A DNA stretch of 64,000 bases, from positions 248,001 to 312,000 of the forward strand of contig NC_087065.1 in the NCBI RefSeq assembly GCF_963678635.1, in the 5' to 3' direction. A program made the translations under genes and the position numbers. Positions 13,955-24,310 of this stretch are shown in pieces. The notes under the pieces are model-generated. The model was not told the origin of the DNA. It saw only the letters and a list, made by a program, of their open reading frames with translations, and did no database searches. This DNA is from Symsagittifera roscoffensis. Lineage: Eukaryota > Xenacoelomorpha > Acoela > Convolutidae. How positions within the stretch are numbered: position 1 is the first letter of the stretch; each line of letters starts with the position of its first letter.

Positions 13955-16900
13955 TGGCGGCAAATTGCGCCTCTATTGCTGAAGAAAAATTTTGACTCGA
14001 ATACAAGGTGTCACATCTACGTAGCTTGTCTCCGGCCAAATCTGATAAACTGCTCTGATGCGTGGGCCTAGACCAAAACAATATCCAACCCTCTTAAGAG
14101 GGCTGATCAGTAAGCTCAGCGTATGATTTTTGAGACATAGCTTCCAGCGAAGCAGTAATTAAAACGACAGGTCTTGTTGATCTGGACAATCTACAAGTGC
14201 GGTCACGGCTTGGATGATTTGGCCATGTTCAAGGAACGAAAAATCACTACCCGCTTAAACTAACAGATCGTATTTCTGTCTCTGTGAAAAGACTAGCAGC
14301 AAGACCTAAAAACGCTTTATCCAATGTTGAATACGAGACCTGAATACTTTAAGCTCCGACCGCAGAGTGCCTTGATCTGATATGTCAAAACATTTAAACT
14401 TCCATTAAATAGATTGAATGCTATTCGGAATGCCCTCTTCTGAATTCTGGAAACTGTCAAGCTATCCATATATATTAATGCTTATGCTCTTTCCGAACGT
14501 CTAACCCCTCCACAACAGAAAAAAGGACCCAAAACTCATCAGTAGTAGTAAGTAGTATTTCAAATGTGACCATTTTACGTGACGCAATACGTGCATAATC
14601 GATCAGGAGAAATGGCGGCAAATTGCGCCTCTATTGCTGAAGAAAAACTTTGACTCGAATACAAGGTGTCACATCTACGTAGCTTGTCTCCGGCCAAATC
14701 TGATAAACTGCTCTGAGGCGTGGGCCTAGACCAAAACAATATCCAACCCTCTTAAGAGGGCTGATCAGTAAGCTCAGCGTATGATTTTTGAGACATAGCT
14801 TCCAGCGAAGCAGTAATTAAAACCACGGGTCTTGTTGATCTGGACAATCTACAAGTGCGGTCACGGCTTGGATGATTTGGCCATGTTCAAGGAACGAAAA
14901 ATCACTACCCGCTTAAACTAACAGATCGTATTTCTGTCTCTGTGAAAAGACTAGCAGCAAGACCTAAAAACGCTTTATCCAATGTTGAATACGAGACCTG
15001 AATACTTTAAGCTCCGACCGCACAGATTGCCTTGATCTGATATGTCAAAACATTTAAACTTCCATTAAATAGATTGAATGCTATTCGGAATGCCCTCTTG
15101 TGAATTCTGGAAACTGTCAAGCTATTCCAGATAAATCAATGATTATGCTCTTTCCGAACATCTAACCCCTCCACAACAGAAAAAAGGACCCAAAACTCAT
15201 CAGTAGTAGTAAGTAGTATTTCAAATGTGACCATTTTACGTGACGCAATACGTGCATAATCGGTCAGAAGAAATGGCGGCAAATTGCGCCTCTATTGCTG
15301 CAAAAAGATTTTGACTCAAATACAAGGTGTCACATCTAGGGAGCTTGTCTCCGGCCAAATCTGATAAACTACTCTGAGGCGTGGGCCTAGACCAAAACAA
15401 TATCCAGACCTCTTAAGAGGGCTGATTAGAAAGCTCAGCGTATGATTTTTGAGACATAGCTTCCAGCGAAGCAGTAATTAAAACGACAGGTCTTGTTGAT
15501 CTGGACAATCTACAAGTGCGGTCACGGCTTGGATGATTTGGCCATGTTCAAGGAACGAAAAATCACTACCCGCTTAAACTAACAGATCGTATTTCTGTCT
15601 CTGTGAAAAGACTAGCAGCAAGACCTAAAAACGCTTTATCCAATGTTGAATACGAGACCTGAATACTTTAAGCTCCGACCGCACAGATTGCCTTGATCTG
15701 ATATGTCAAAACATTTAAACTTCCATTAAATAGATTGAATGCTATTCGGAATGCCCTCTTCTGAATTCTGGAAACTGTCAAGCTATCCATATATATTAAT
15801 GCTTATGCTCTTTCCGAACGTCTAACCCCTCCACAACAGAAAAAAGGACCCAAAACTCATGAGTAGTAGTAAGTAGTATTTCAAATGTGACCTTTTTACG
15901 TGATGCAATACGTGCATAATCGATCAGGAGAAATGGCGGCAAATTGCGCCTCTATTGCTGAAGAAAAATTTTGACTCGAATACAAGGTGTCACATCTACG
16001 TAGCTTGTCTCCGGCCAAATCTGATAAACTGCTCTGATGCGTGGGCCTAGACCAAAACAATATCCAACCCTCTTAAGAGGGCTGATCAGTAAGCTCAGCG
16101 TATGATTTTTGAGACATAGCTTCCAGCGAAGCAGTAATTAAAACGACAGGTCTTGTTGATCTGGACAATCTACAAGTGCGGTCACGGCTTGGATGATTTG
16201 GCCATGTTCAAGGAACGAAAAATCACTACCCGCTTAAACTAACAGATCGTATTTCTGTCTCTGTGAAAATACTAGCAGCAAGACCTAAAAACGCTTTATC
16301 CAATGTTGAATACGAGACCTGAATACTTTAAGCTCCGACCGCAGAGTGCCTTGATCTGATATGTCAAAACATTTAAACTTCCATTAAATAGATTGAATGC
16401 TATTCGGAATGCCCTCTTCTGAATTCTGGAAACTGTCAAGCTATCCATATATATTAATGCTTATGCTCTTTCCGAACGTCTAACCCCTCCACAACAGAAA
16501 AAAGGACCCAAAACTCATCAGTAGTAGTAAGTAGTATTTCAAATGTGACCATTTTACGTGACGCAATACGTGCATAATCGATCAGGAGAAATGGCGGCAA
16601 ATTGCGCCTCTATTGCTGAAGAAAAACTTTGACTCGAATACAAGGTGTCACATCTACGTAGCTTGTCTCCGGCCAAATCTGATAAACTGCTCTGAGGCGT
16701 GGGCCTAGACCAAAACAATATCCAACCCTCTTAAGAGGGCTGATCAGTAAGCTCAGCGTATGATTTTTGAGACATAGCTTCAAGCGAAGCAGTAATTAAA
16801 ACCACGGGTCTTGTTGATCTGGACAATCTACAAGTGCGGTCACGGCTTGGATGATTTGGCCATGTTCAAGGAACGAAAAATCACTACCCGCTTAAACTAA

Positions 16901-17251
16901 CAGATCGTATTTCTGTCTCTGTGAAAAGACTAGCAGCAAGACCTAAAAACGCTTTATCCAATGTTGAATACGAGACCTGAATACTTTAAGCTCCGACCGC
17001 ACAGATTGCCTTGATCTGATATGTCAAAACATTTAAACTTCCATTAAATAGATTGAATGCTATTCGGAATGCCCTCTTCTGAATTCTGGAAACTGTCAAG
17101 CTATCCATATATATTAATGATTATGCTCTTTCCGAACGTCTAACCCCTCCACAACAGAAAAAAGGACCAAACACTCATCAGTAGTAGTTAGTAGTATTTC
17201 AAATGTGACCATTTTACGTGACGCAATACGTGCATAAACGGTCAGAAGCAA
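13955..17251. repeat. Satellite A 1,979-bp three-monomer repeat near the array edge
   Basis: Monomers 13955 and 15934 share CTGATGCGTGGGCC and the short GACCGCAGAGTGCC. Monomers 14613 and 16592 share AATTAAAACCACGGGTCTTG. Both pairs are exactly 1,979 bp apart, so a trimer was duplicated in tandem. The third members (15274 and 17252) no longer match each other. They are respectively a long/short/third-class hybrid and the truncated terminal unit. Confidence 0.8.
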
Positions 17252-17493
17252 TGGCGGCAAATAGCTCCTCTATTGCTGAATAAAAATTTTGACTCGAATA
17301 CAAGGTGTCACATCTACGTAGCTTGTCTCCGGCCAGTTCTGATAAACTGCTCTGAGCCCATGGCCCAGACCAAAACAAAATCCAGCCCTCTTAAGAGGGT
17401 TGATCAGAAAGCTCAGCGTATGATTACAGGGGTTATTTTTTGAGACATGGCTTCTAGCGAAGCAGTAATTAAAACGACAGGTCTTGTTCATCT
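17252..17493. repeat. Truncated terminal satellite A monomer
   Basis: Recognisable from its landmark through the palindrome to AAAACGACAGGTCTTGTT. Homology then stops and unrelated DNA begins. This unit has extra private changes (AAACGGTCAGAAGCAATGG, CAAATAGCTCC, GAGCCCATGGCCC) compared with interior units, as expected at an array edge where exchange is less frequent. The open frame across it is a satellite shadow. Confidence 0.85.
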
Positions 17494-17555
17494 TGTTGAG
17501 AAAACTTCAAAGCAAAGCCTCGAAGTTCCAATGAAGCGATTACAACAATAAATCA

Positions 17556-17660
17556 TAAAGAGGCTAAATAACACAGGCGAAGCTGAGCTTCGCACCACTT
17601 GCGACACACAAGAAGAAAATTAACAACACCTAAAATGTCAAAAAACTAGATCTATCGAAA
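17556..17660. repeat. Dispersed hairpin-bearing repeat, copy 1
   Basis: Contains the 17-nt odd palindrome GCGAAGCTGAGCTTCGC followed by ACCACTTGCGAC and an AAATGTCAAAAAACTAG tail. Related sequences occur at about 18,337, 20,446, 24,228 and 24,636, with a headless trace near 33,193. The repeated order (A-rich, AGAGGC or ACAGAGGCGAAG, stem, CTTGCGA, A-rich) identifies a dispersed family, probably a short non-autonomous element. Confidence 0.6.
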
Positions 17661-17809
17661 TGAATCAGAGTAAAATTGAAACCAAAAACATTCCAAGACA
17701 AAAGAATGAAAAATAAGCATCGGAAGATAATTTACCCAGTATAGCAAATCCATAATACCTTGTCCAAAACCTTTTAAGCCGAAAAAACAGTCAACAAGAC
17801 AAAGATTTA

Positions 17810-18080
17810 TGATAAGTCCCGCTCACCCTCGAAACACATAAATACTCGAAAAACTTTATTTAGTAGTCAAATGAAACAAAATGAGGCAACTATGCCCACA
17901 TAAGGTAGGCCTAAACCTATTCAGCCTAGAAGAAGTAAAAGACTAAAAAAATCAAAAAAAAACTTCAGACTTTTAATAAGAAAATATTAAGTCCCCATCA
18001 CACTCGCAACACAGAAAATCACAAAAAAAACTTTTTCAGCTCGTCGAAACCAGCAAAATGAGGACAATTAGCCGGTTTGA
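17810..18080. repeat. Tandem pair of about 174-bp repeats
   Basis: GATAAGTCCCGCTCACCCTC followed by CGAAACACA, ACTTT and CAAAATGAGGCAACTATGCC at about 17,812 is echoed at about 17,986 by ATTAAGTCCCCATCACACTC, CGCAACACAG, ACTTTTTCAG and CAAAATGAGGACAATTAGCC. Divergence is substantial, so this is an old duplication. Confidence 0.5.
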
Positions 18081-18329
18081 TGAAGACCGAAAACTAACAA
18101 GCAGAAAAAAAAAGAAAAAGCCGAAAAAAATTGTAGTGTCATGAAAGACTTGAACTATATTTTCTATTACGATTTTTAGATATTTTTGCGATCCAGAGGT
18201 GAACATAAAAAACATAATTACGTTGAAACGACTGAAATTAGGCCTTTAAGACAAAAAAAAATTGGCCGAAATCATTTGGACAGAATAGAGTTTTCAAGCA
18301 AAAAAATAACTTAAGGTCAAGGCTAAAAA

Positions 18330-18545
18330 AATTACAACACAGAGGCGAAGTTGCACTTCGCATACACAAGCAAAAACATGACCAATAACGCTACTGGGAA
18401 AAACTGAATGAGTAAAACTTTGAGTCTACAAAATTTCTTAAGTGACGCATGCCAATTATGACGCATTAGCAGTACCAGTCATTTTGAAAAAAAAGAGAAA
18501 TTTACCAACTAACATGCCTCAATGTATAGAGCAGTCTATGGAGCA
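18330..18545. repeat. Dispersed repeat shared with 33,193-33,415
   Basis: Starts with the hairpin motif (ACACAGAGGCGAAG, ACTTCGC) and continues through ATGACCAATAACG, TACTGGGAAAAACTGAATGA, TTTCTTAAGTGACGCATGCC and CCAACTAACATGCCTC. The same succession is found about 15 kb away near 33,200, showing that the two are copies of one element. Confidence 0.7.
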
Positions 18546-19261
18546 GTAATAACATGAAAAAAAAATAATTTTTTTTTTAATCTAAGACTTTTTTTTTTTG
18601 TAAAAATCATCCCCCCTACGCCATATTAAGAACAAAGTGTAAATTTCGCTCCTAGTAACAAATCAATTGAAGCAAACAAGCTTCCTTCAACCAATTTGGA
18701 ATGATTTCTATGACGGATTAAATCTCCGCTCACGCGTTAATAGCGCGAAATATATCGCGCGTTAATTGTCCCAAAATGACCAAAAAGATAATTTTAAATC
18801 CCCATAACTTAACAAAAAATGATCACATATTAAAAATCTTTCCAAATTTAGGCTCAGGACCACAATGCTTTTCGAAAGATTTTTTTTAAAAAGCCCGTCA
18901 AAAATGGCATGTTAAAAAGACGAAATTTGTCAGAAGAAAAAAACTATCCCGAGCACAAATATTCCGTTAATTTCGTTACGAAAGTCGGAACAAGAATAAT
19001 CTGTGTTAAAATCCGTAAGCATTTGATGTACTTAATAGCTGGTCATTGATAAAAAAATAGGATCATTGATTGGAAAAAAAAGATAGTGTATACTATAACA
19101 CAAGCATGCTTGTGTAAACAGCAGAGGTAACTCAGAACATTGGAAGCAACTTTGATGTAAAAAAACATGAAACAATTATTTCTACAATATGGCAGCCAAG
19201 CCGAAAGCAAACAAAAATAAGCCGACAAGTTATTATTGAACGGACTATTTCTCGTTTGCAA

Positions 19262-19440
19262 AAAAAAAAACAAAGTCCTGTCAGATTCGAACCCAGGCAA
19301 AGGAAGGTCAAATTAATTATGAACTGAACCTAAATTTACCATTTCTAAATTTGACCATTCTGTGAACAAAGTTATTTACGGGAAAAAGTCTAGTACCAGA
19401 TTGTAATACCCTTGCTTATCGCAAAGGTAATGAATTTTAA
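19262..19440 (-). repeat. tRNA-derived SINE-like relic, copy 1
   Basis: Read on the minus strand it has a D-arm-like start (GATAAGCAAGGGTATTAC), a TACTAGACTTTT segment, and about 120 bp downstream a perfect Pol III B-box core, GGGTTCGAATC, followed by CAGGACTTTG and a T run. The anticodon and T stems do not pair, so it is not a functional tRNA. Copies at 25,320-25,445 and 26,845-27,050 share the head, and the latter also the tail, which fits a degraded tRNA-derived SINE family. Confidence 0.45.
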
Positions 19441-20020
19441 AAAAAAACCTACATTGTCTCACTTAAGCGCCATTTACATTGCCTGCCTCTAAGATAACTG
19501 AGTACGCGGTCGTTTTTTAATGCAAAATCAGGTACCATAAAAGTGATTACAGACAAGTTCGAGTGATATTTCAGATGAGTGCTTTTCCACAATCGAGAAG
19601 CCCTCAAAGTTTTTTGATTCTTATGCAATCAAGAATAAACATAGCCAAGAGAAGTTGAGGCAAAAAGCGAAGAAGTAACTTTAAGGAGAAACAACTGCCC
19701 TACAGACACGTGCTACTTAAACTTAAAAGCCGAACACTAGCCATTCATAAGAATACAAACACATGCAATTAAAATTCTAGTACTATGCAACAAGAAGCCA
19801 CCAAAATTAACACTGTTAATTGAGATTTGAACCCAAAAAATGTGGTTTTGTAAAAATAACTCAATGCTCTCAAGATTGGTTGGGTAAAAATGCATTAATA
19901 CCGAATAGAATGTAGCGATTAATCGCTTTAATAAAGCCAATCTAACATAAACCCTTGAATCGCCAAATAACTATTCAGCATTATATTTACTCTCGAATTA
20001 AATACGAAAAAAGAAACCAA

Positions 20021-20370
20021 GCCAAATGACAGTTGGAGAAGAGTAATGAAGGCAAAGAAGAACTTACTTTAAAGATGATTTATTTTAGACACTTTTTTAA
20101 TAAAATCGCCCCAATTTGAGAAAACTGGGTAAATAAAAGAGGTAAGCTTTTATTCCGCTGGGAAATTTACAATGCGAAGTTGTTCAGGTTTGTCGCGCAG
20201 CTTCCACGTTTGTTCTTGTAGGGCACATTTAACCTTTCTTTAACATTTGAAGGCTTTTGAACCGCTAATAATCAATTTGAGCAAGAACAAAATTTCAGCT
20301 TTTTCCTGAAAATATAACGAAACGAAATCAGCTCGACCTATAAACGTGTCTTCACTACGTTCAATCAGAC
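20021..20370 (+). repeat. R1 dispersed repeat, divergent copy
   Basis: Begins AGCCAAATGACAGTTGGAG and shows R1 landmarks in order: CCAATTTGAGAAAACTGGGT, CGCTGGGAAATT, TTTTTCCTGAAAA, then GACCTATAAACG and GTCTTCACTACGTTCAAT. The middle is divergent. R1 here means a roughly 450-500 bp repeat seen at least six times in the island. Confidence 0.6.
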
Positions 20371-20418
20371 TTAAAACCTATTTTCCCACTATAAAACAAG
20401 ATGCAACTATTGGAACAT

Positions 20419-20635
20419 AGCCAACAGACAGTTGAAAAAGATTCAACACAGAGGCGAAGCTGCTCTTCACAAACACTTGCGAGAACACGACCAAAAAGCA
20501 GCTCTATCAAGTGATATAAGAAAAAGTAGAAATAAGCCTCGAATTCGCAAAAATCTGCGACCTAGCAAATTTGAGTCTCACGCACTAACCATTCAGCCAC
20601 GGATGCTTAAAATCCCAAAAATTAGCCCCCAATAA
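20419..20635. repeat. R1 5' end fused to the hairpin repeat and a tRNA-like head
   Basis: AGCCAACAGACAGTTGAAAA (R1 start) runs directly into ACACAGAGGCGAAGCTGCTC (hairpin family). On the minus strand near 20,600, TGGCTGAATGGTTAGTGCG matches a tRNA A-box/D-arm, but no matching acceptor or anticodon stem follows. The open plus frame across this stretch is composite repeat, not a gene. Confidence 0.45.
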
Positions 20636-21117
20636 CGCAGCTACATATGCTAATAAAATGCCAATTCGATGCAGCAAAAGTAGCATCAAATAAAAAAAGA
20701 TATAAATTTGCATGTAATAAATCGCAAATCAATAAAGCCGCATTCTGTAAAATTTGAGCATTTCAAAAAAACTGCTAGATACATTGGGTTAGAAAATTTC
20801 TGAAATCGAGATTTTATTATGTTGTTTGAAACATATAGCTTTTTTTGGTTCACTAGATGAATTAAAAATGCATCAACTGTGTAAATTTATAACTATTCGA
20901 ATCTCAAAGCACATAATATCAATAAGCTGTAAAGGTGCAACATAATATCAAAGGTGTAACAAATCATCAAAATATTTTCATGCCAATGCGATGCAGCAAA
21001 AAAAGGTTGCTTTAAGTCGCAGCAATAATTGCGTCTTAGTCGCAGCAAAAATCGCAGCAATATTTGCGACTTAGGTTGGAAAAAAACGAAAGTTCGTACT
21101 ATCACACTTTGCTTCGC

Positions 21118-21570
21118 AAGTCTAATGAACGCAAGTAAAAAGAAAACGAATACTGGTTCATTCTTTAAAAAATCTCAACTTTCATATTTCAATTTTAAAA
21201 AGTATGTCCTTAAAGCTCTTTGAATTTCTAGAACAATTAAATATTGACACTTTCTTCGATGAGATAAACCTACTTTGAGAAATATGGATCAATAGGTAAA
21301 GTTTTATTTTGCCGGGATATCTAATAGTTTAATTCCACTTTTGAAAATAGAATTCGATCTCGTTTTTCGTGACCTTTACACTTTTGCTGTTCGATAGTGG
21401 AGTTTGTCTTCCTTTTAACAGTAGAAATGCACTGAACTTAAAAATGAACTTAAACAGAAATCACAAGTTAAACTGCGAAAAATCAAAATTCAGCGTCAAC
21501 AAATTTTATCCAGAAAAAAAAACGAACAAAGTTATAACGACCTTTATATCACGATTACGTTCATCAATTT
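21118..21570 (+). repeat. R1 dispersed repeat copy
   Basis: Well-preserved copy: AATGAACGCAAGT, CCTTAAAGCTCTTTGAATTT, GGATCAATAGGTAAAG, TTTTGCTGTTCGATAGTGG, AGTTTGTCTTCCTTTTAACA, AAATGCACTGAACTTAAAAA and GCGAAAAATCAAAATTCAGC, in that order. The same order occurs at 27,860 and 32,740. Confidence 0.75.
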
Positions 21571-21953
21571 TTAAAAATGAAAAAACAATTATTGGAAAAT
21601 ACAATTATGAAAAATACAATAGCACAGTTGGCTTTGATACAATGCTTCTGTAGAATGATACTCGTTTGATTCCGCGACAGTGGTGTCGACCCATGCACGA
21701 CACCCTGCCTACATTAGTCAATGTATTTAGAGAACAACTAATGTTTGAATGTTTGAAACGTTTTAAATGTATGGTGTTTAAAAACTGTTTTTGCAATCCA
21801 GCAATGAACTTAATTCGGTGTTTTTTAGATATTCTTGTTCAATTTAAAGGAAAGTGTTTCGTAGAAAAATGACAAAACTGATGCCTAGAGACGGGGTGAC
21901 ATGAGCCCATAATCTCTTATTCATTTCTTATATTTTTAGGAGACTGTTCTTAC

Positions 21954-22289
21954 CAGATGTTCCTCGTGAATCTGTTCACTGCCCAGTGAGAACCAGTTGA
22001 TAGGATCGAATCTTCCGTCCTCGATTGGGGACACTCGAAACAGACACCTATGATAAAATTGCGCCTCCAAACTCATCCTCGGAGACACTGTTGGGCCAGT
22101 GACCTCATCTCCTCCCCCCTCCCCCTCCTCCTCCTCCTCTTTCCTGACCCCTTCTACTTCTACTGTCATTGTGACGTCATTAGAAGCTTCTTTATTACAC
22201 TCCGAGGCGTCGGAGATTTCGTTGTTCAAGTATGCGATGAGTGACTTCAAAGTGTCCTCTGTAGAGCCACTCATGGTGCCGCCCTCTTT
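21954..22289 (-). CDS. VIRMA: Virilizer/VIRMA-like gene, most downstream visible exon
   Basis: Part of the C-terminal region of a virilizer-like protein, the scaffold of the nuclear m6A writer complex that binds WTAP and places the METTL3/METTL14 core. The acceptor is strong: a TTTTTTCTCACAG tract ends at 22,290 and the frame enters in phase 0. The 112 codons start KEGGTMSGSTEDTLKSL, then carry an acidic low-complexity stretch (five Glu, Gly-rich, encoded by the CTCC-rich plus strand near 22,120) absent from the vertebrate protein as I recall it. They end with a segment like the conserved block before the RG-rich tail (FDPINWFSLGSEQIHEEHL). A good donor, CTG|GTAAGA, closes the exon at 21,954; if it is not used, the frame stops at 21,936 after five more residues. 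The usual Arg/Gly-rich tail is not found to the left. Confidence 0.65.
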
Positions 22290-23057
22290 CTGTGAGAAAA
22301 AAGCGGGATCATTTCTTTTCCTCATTTGGGAGATTATTATATTGATTTGGACTTGTTCAGTTATAAAATGTAGGTTGCTTTCTTTTTTTACGAGAACAAA
22401 TCTGGGTCTATTCGCCTCACCACTTCCTTTCAAGTCAAAGCAAAACACTAACAGAATGAAATAGCGTTTTGCAAACTAAGTGTTCCACTACATGAGGACC
22501 ACTATGATGGTTTCGAAGAAAAAACATCGCTACCTCTTTAAATGCATTCACTACAATAATTGTGAATTAAACAACAGCTTCCACCTTGTGATATAACTTA
22601 AAGCACAAACATAACCAACAGGCAATTGAAAAAGAAATCAACAACGAAAAAAAATACTAACGATAAAAAGATATTTGAAAAAGGTACAATTTCGAACTTC
22701 AGAGAAAAAATACATGGGAATATTTCACGGAACTTACTGAAAATTTTTGAAATGGAGTTTTTATTATTGTACTGTTGTATGAAACAAATAGCTTCGGTCG
22801 AATCATTTGATTAATTAATCTGCTAGTGGGAAAAAATGGCAGTGTATTATGATACTACGCTCCTCCGCTTGTACAACCAAGCAATAACTCCACAAACGCT
22901 TTTGAAAGTACTTCTTCTCTTACTAAACTTCTCCAAAGTGGACCTCAAAAACTAATTTGACACAGTTTGATAGCAGTTGGTTTAAGAATAATCAAGGGCT
23001 AGCATGTAAGAGTAATTTTAGCTTTCGCCGGCATATGAAAGTGGACAGAATGTTACA
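22290..23057. other. Short intron of the virilizer-like gene
   Basis: AT-rich. It contains an R1 5' trace (AACCAACAGGCAATTGAAAA at about 22,612) and, around 22,940-22,975, a fragment of the SINE-like head (ACAGTTTGATAGCAGTTGG). No reading frame in it resembles virilizer, but the phase problem at the preceding exon leaves room for one very small unseen exon. Confidence 0.5.
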
Positions 23058-23795
23058 TTAGATGTGGATATTGATTGCACTAGCCATTATCTTCTCCGGG
23101 TACTTCTCCAAGCTGTACTCGCCAGTGCCTGTAGACATCCCTAACAGAGTGCGCAGTTGTTCACCACTCAAAAATAGCCTCCTGTTCGAGCCCACAAAAT
23201 CCTCCGACTGCTTGGAGCCTCGCAGTAAGTTCACAAACGACAAAAACGACTTCATGTTCACTTCTTCGCGCTGTGATTTCTGTTCACGGTGCAACTTCAC
23301 CAACAACTTCCTCAGCGCATCCTGGTTTTCCAGCAGATAGCACTTCACAATCGAGAACACTTGATCATGGCAACACAGCAAGATGAGAGCTTTGATGGCG
23401 TGGTGAAAAGTAAACATGCTTTGGCTTTTGTTGCTGGCATGTTTGAAAATCTCCTCGCAAATAACCTTTGCTATGTTGCTGGGCGGTGTATTCGATTCAA
23501 TTATGTCATCCGGTATGTAAGTGTGCGCGTGATCAAATGGGAGTAGGCTGACGGATGGATCACAGAGTGATTGCATAATGGTTATGACGTAATAGTTGAT
23601 CTCGTTCTGCACGTGCATGTGTTGCGATGCGTCTTCGTCTGCAGAGTCGACGTCGAGGAACATGAGCATCTGCTCCACACACTGCGATATCTTCATCGCC
23701 TCAAACTGATCCTCACTGCACAGCAGCTGGATGAAGGCCGCCTTGCCTGCTGGCTGGGACACCGCGTGGTCCACGAACAGAAGCACCTGTCGCAT
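23058..23795 (-). CDS. VIRMA: Virilizer/VIRMA-like gene, large helical-repeat exon
   Basis: Long exon beginning at 23,795 after a TTTTGTTTTCAG acceptor, phase 0, with MRQVLLFVDHAVSQPAGKAA. Blocks that follow the order of animal virilizer: QSLCDPSVSLLPF, a helical stretch SNIAKVICEEIFKHA, ALILLCCHDQVFSIVKCYL, MKSFLSFVNLLRGS, and RRLFLSGEQLRTLLGM. The region is made of amphipathic helices (ARM/HEAT-like), as in the known C-terminal scaffold. The 3' end is unresolved. Similarity fades after LLGM (about 23,140), while the frame stays open to a stop at 23,058. No GT donor in phase 0 fits the next exon; a GC donor (CTACAG|GCACTG at 23,129) is one possibility. Codons look like normal coding DNA and the exon has no internal stop. 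Confidence 0.7.
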   Translation of the reverse strand: MRQVLLFVDHAVSQPAGKAAFIQLLCSEDQFEAMKISQCVEQMLMFLDVDSADEDASQHMHVQNEINYYVITIMQSLCDPSVSLLPFDHAHTYIPDDIIESNTPPSNIAKVICEEIFKHASNKSQSMFTFHHAIKALILLCCHDQVFSIVKCYLLENQDALRKLLVKLHREQKSQREEVNMKSFLSFVNLLRGSKQSEDFVGSNRRLFLSGEQLRTLLGMSTGTGEYSLEKYPEKIMASAINIHI

Positions 23796-24224
23796 CTGAA
23801 AACAAAACAAAACAAACCTGTCGCATCAATTAGCAACCCACTACAATTCATCAATCTAGCCATCCATACAGCTAAAATACCACGCATTTTACTATCTACG
23901 AAAACTGTTGGTTCTCTTCTGTTTTAAAGGATAAATTTGAGCAAGTGGTTCGTTGCAAACATATTTTTAGGCAGTAACCTGATTTTAAAAAATGCACCGA
24001 CAAACATACTGACTGGGAGACTTTACCATTGGACCTACGGGTCCTTTTTCAGGCGAGTCGTATCCGAGCGGAAACTATATAGAACTTTTTGCACTTCATG
24101 AGAGATAATGTTTTGAAGGTATTGACTTCGAAAACATTACTTCAAAGCTGAAAAACATCGCCAACAGAGGGATGGAAAAGTGTAACAGAACAAAGACACC
24201 GGGAAAAAAAGATTGACAAAATTT

Positions 24225-24310
24225 GATAAAGAGGCTAAGACGAGCTTCGCATCACTTGCGATACAACGCAAACAAAAAAGTCGAAAAAATTTTTAAATGT
24301 CGAAAAAAAC
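24225..24310. repeat. Dispersed hairpin-bearing repeat, copy
   Basis: AAAGAGGCTAAGACGAGCTT, CGCATCACTTGCGATACAAC and AAATGTCGAAAAAAACTAGG parallel the copy at 17,556. The 5' half of the stem is eroded. Confidence 0.55.

Larger units (their letters stand above)
1..17493. repeat. Satellite A tandem array (about 26 monomers, 657-675 bp)
   Basis: Head-to-tail array. The landmark GGCGGCAAATTGCGCC, or a one-base variant, recurs with monomer starts at 1, 676, 1349, 2022, 2693, 3351, 4009, 4681, 5341, 5999, 6661, 7331, 7989, 8646, 9305, 9964, 10636, 11296, 11955, 12625, 13283, 13955, 14613, 15274, 15934, 16592 and 17252 (the last truncated). Three sequence classes can be read. The long class (670-675 bp) carries GATTACAGGGGTTACATTTT. 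The short class (657-662 bp) lacks about 13 bp there and reads GATTTTTGAGACATAGC. A third class has CGGCTTGGATGATTTGGCC and CCCGCTTAAACTAACAG. Several monomers are hybrids of two classes. Every monomer holds one EcoRI (GAATTC) and one AflII (CTTAAG) site. The array continues beyond the left edge. No RNA gene or conserved coding frame is seen in it. Confidence 0.98.
17494..21935. other. Repeat-rich non-coding stretch between satellite A and the first exon
   Basis: AT-rich DNA with homopolymer runs (a T/A-rich knot at about 18,540-18,600). Apart from the repeats listed separately, I see no exon, RNA gene or recognisable protein. If the virilizer-like gene has C-terminal exons to the left, this is intron; otherwise it is downstream flank. 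Short open frames here (for example 19,043-19,300 minus and 21,666-21,872 plus) have no family resemblance. Confidence 0.6.

Noticed and set aside
17270-17491. 73-codon minus-strand frame in the last satellite A monomer
   Set aside because: A different frame length from other monomers and within the degenerate edge unit; chance opening.
1-17493. Tandem array as 5S rDNA, snRNA or spliced-leader repeats
   Set aside because: No internal Pol III boxes, Sm site with donor, or known RNA core could be recognised in the monomer on either strand.
19284-19294. Functional tRNA gene suggested by GGGTTCGAATC
   Set aside because: T, anticodon and acceptor stems do not pair; kept only as a SINE-like relic.
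20560-20610. tRNA gene on the minus strand (TGGCTGAATGGTTAGTGCG)
   Set aside because: Good A-box/D-arm, but the anticodon stem fails, the B-box is degenerate, and the acceptor 3' strand is missing.
22099-22464. 121-codon plus-strand frame rich in Ser/Pro
   Set aside because: Antisense shadow of the acidic tract in the virilizer-like exon.
23062-23927. Plus-strand frames opposite the large virilizer-like exon
   Set aside because: Antisense shadows of a real minus-strand exon with homology and splice sites.
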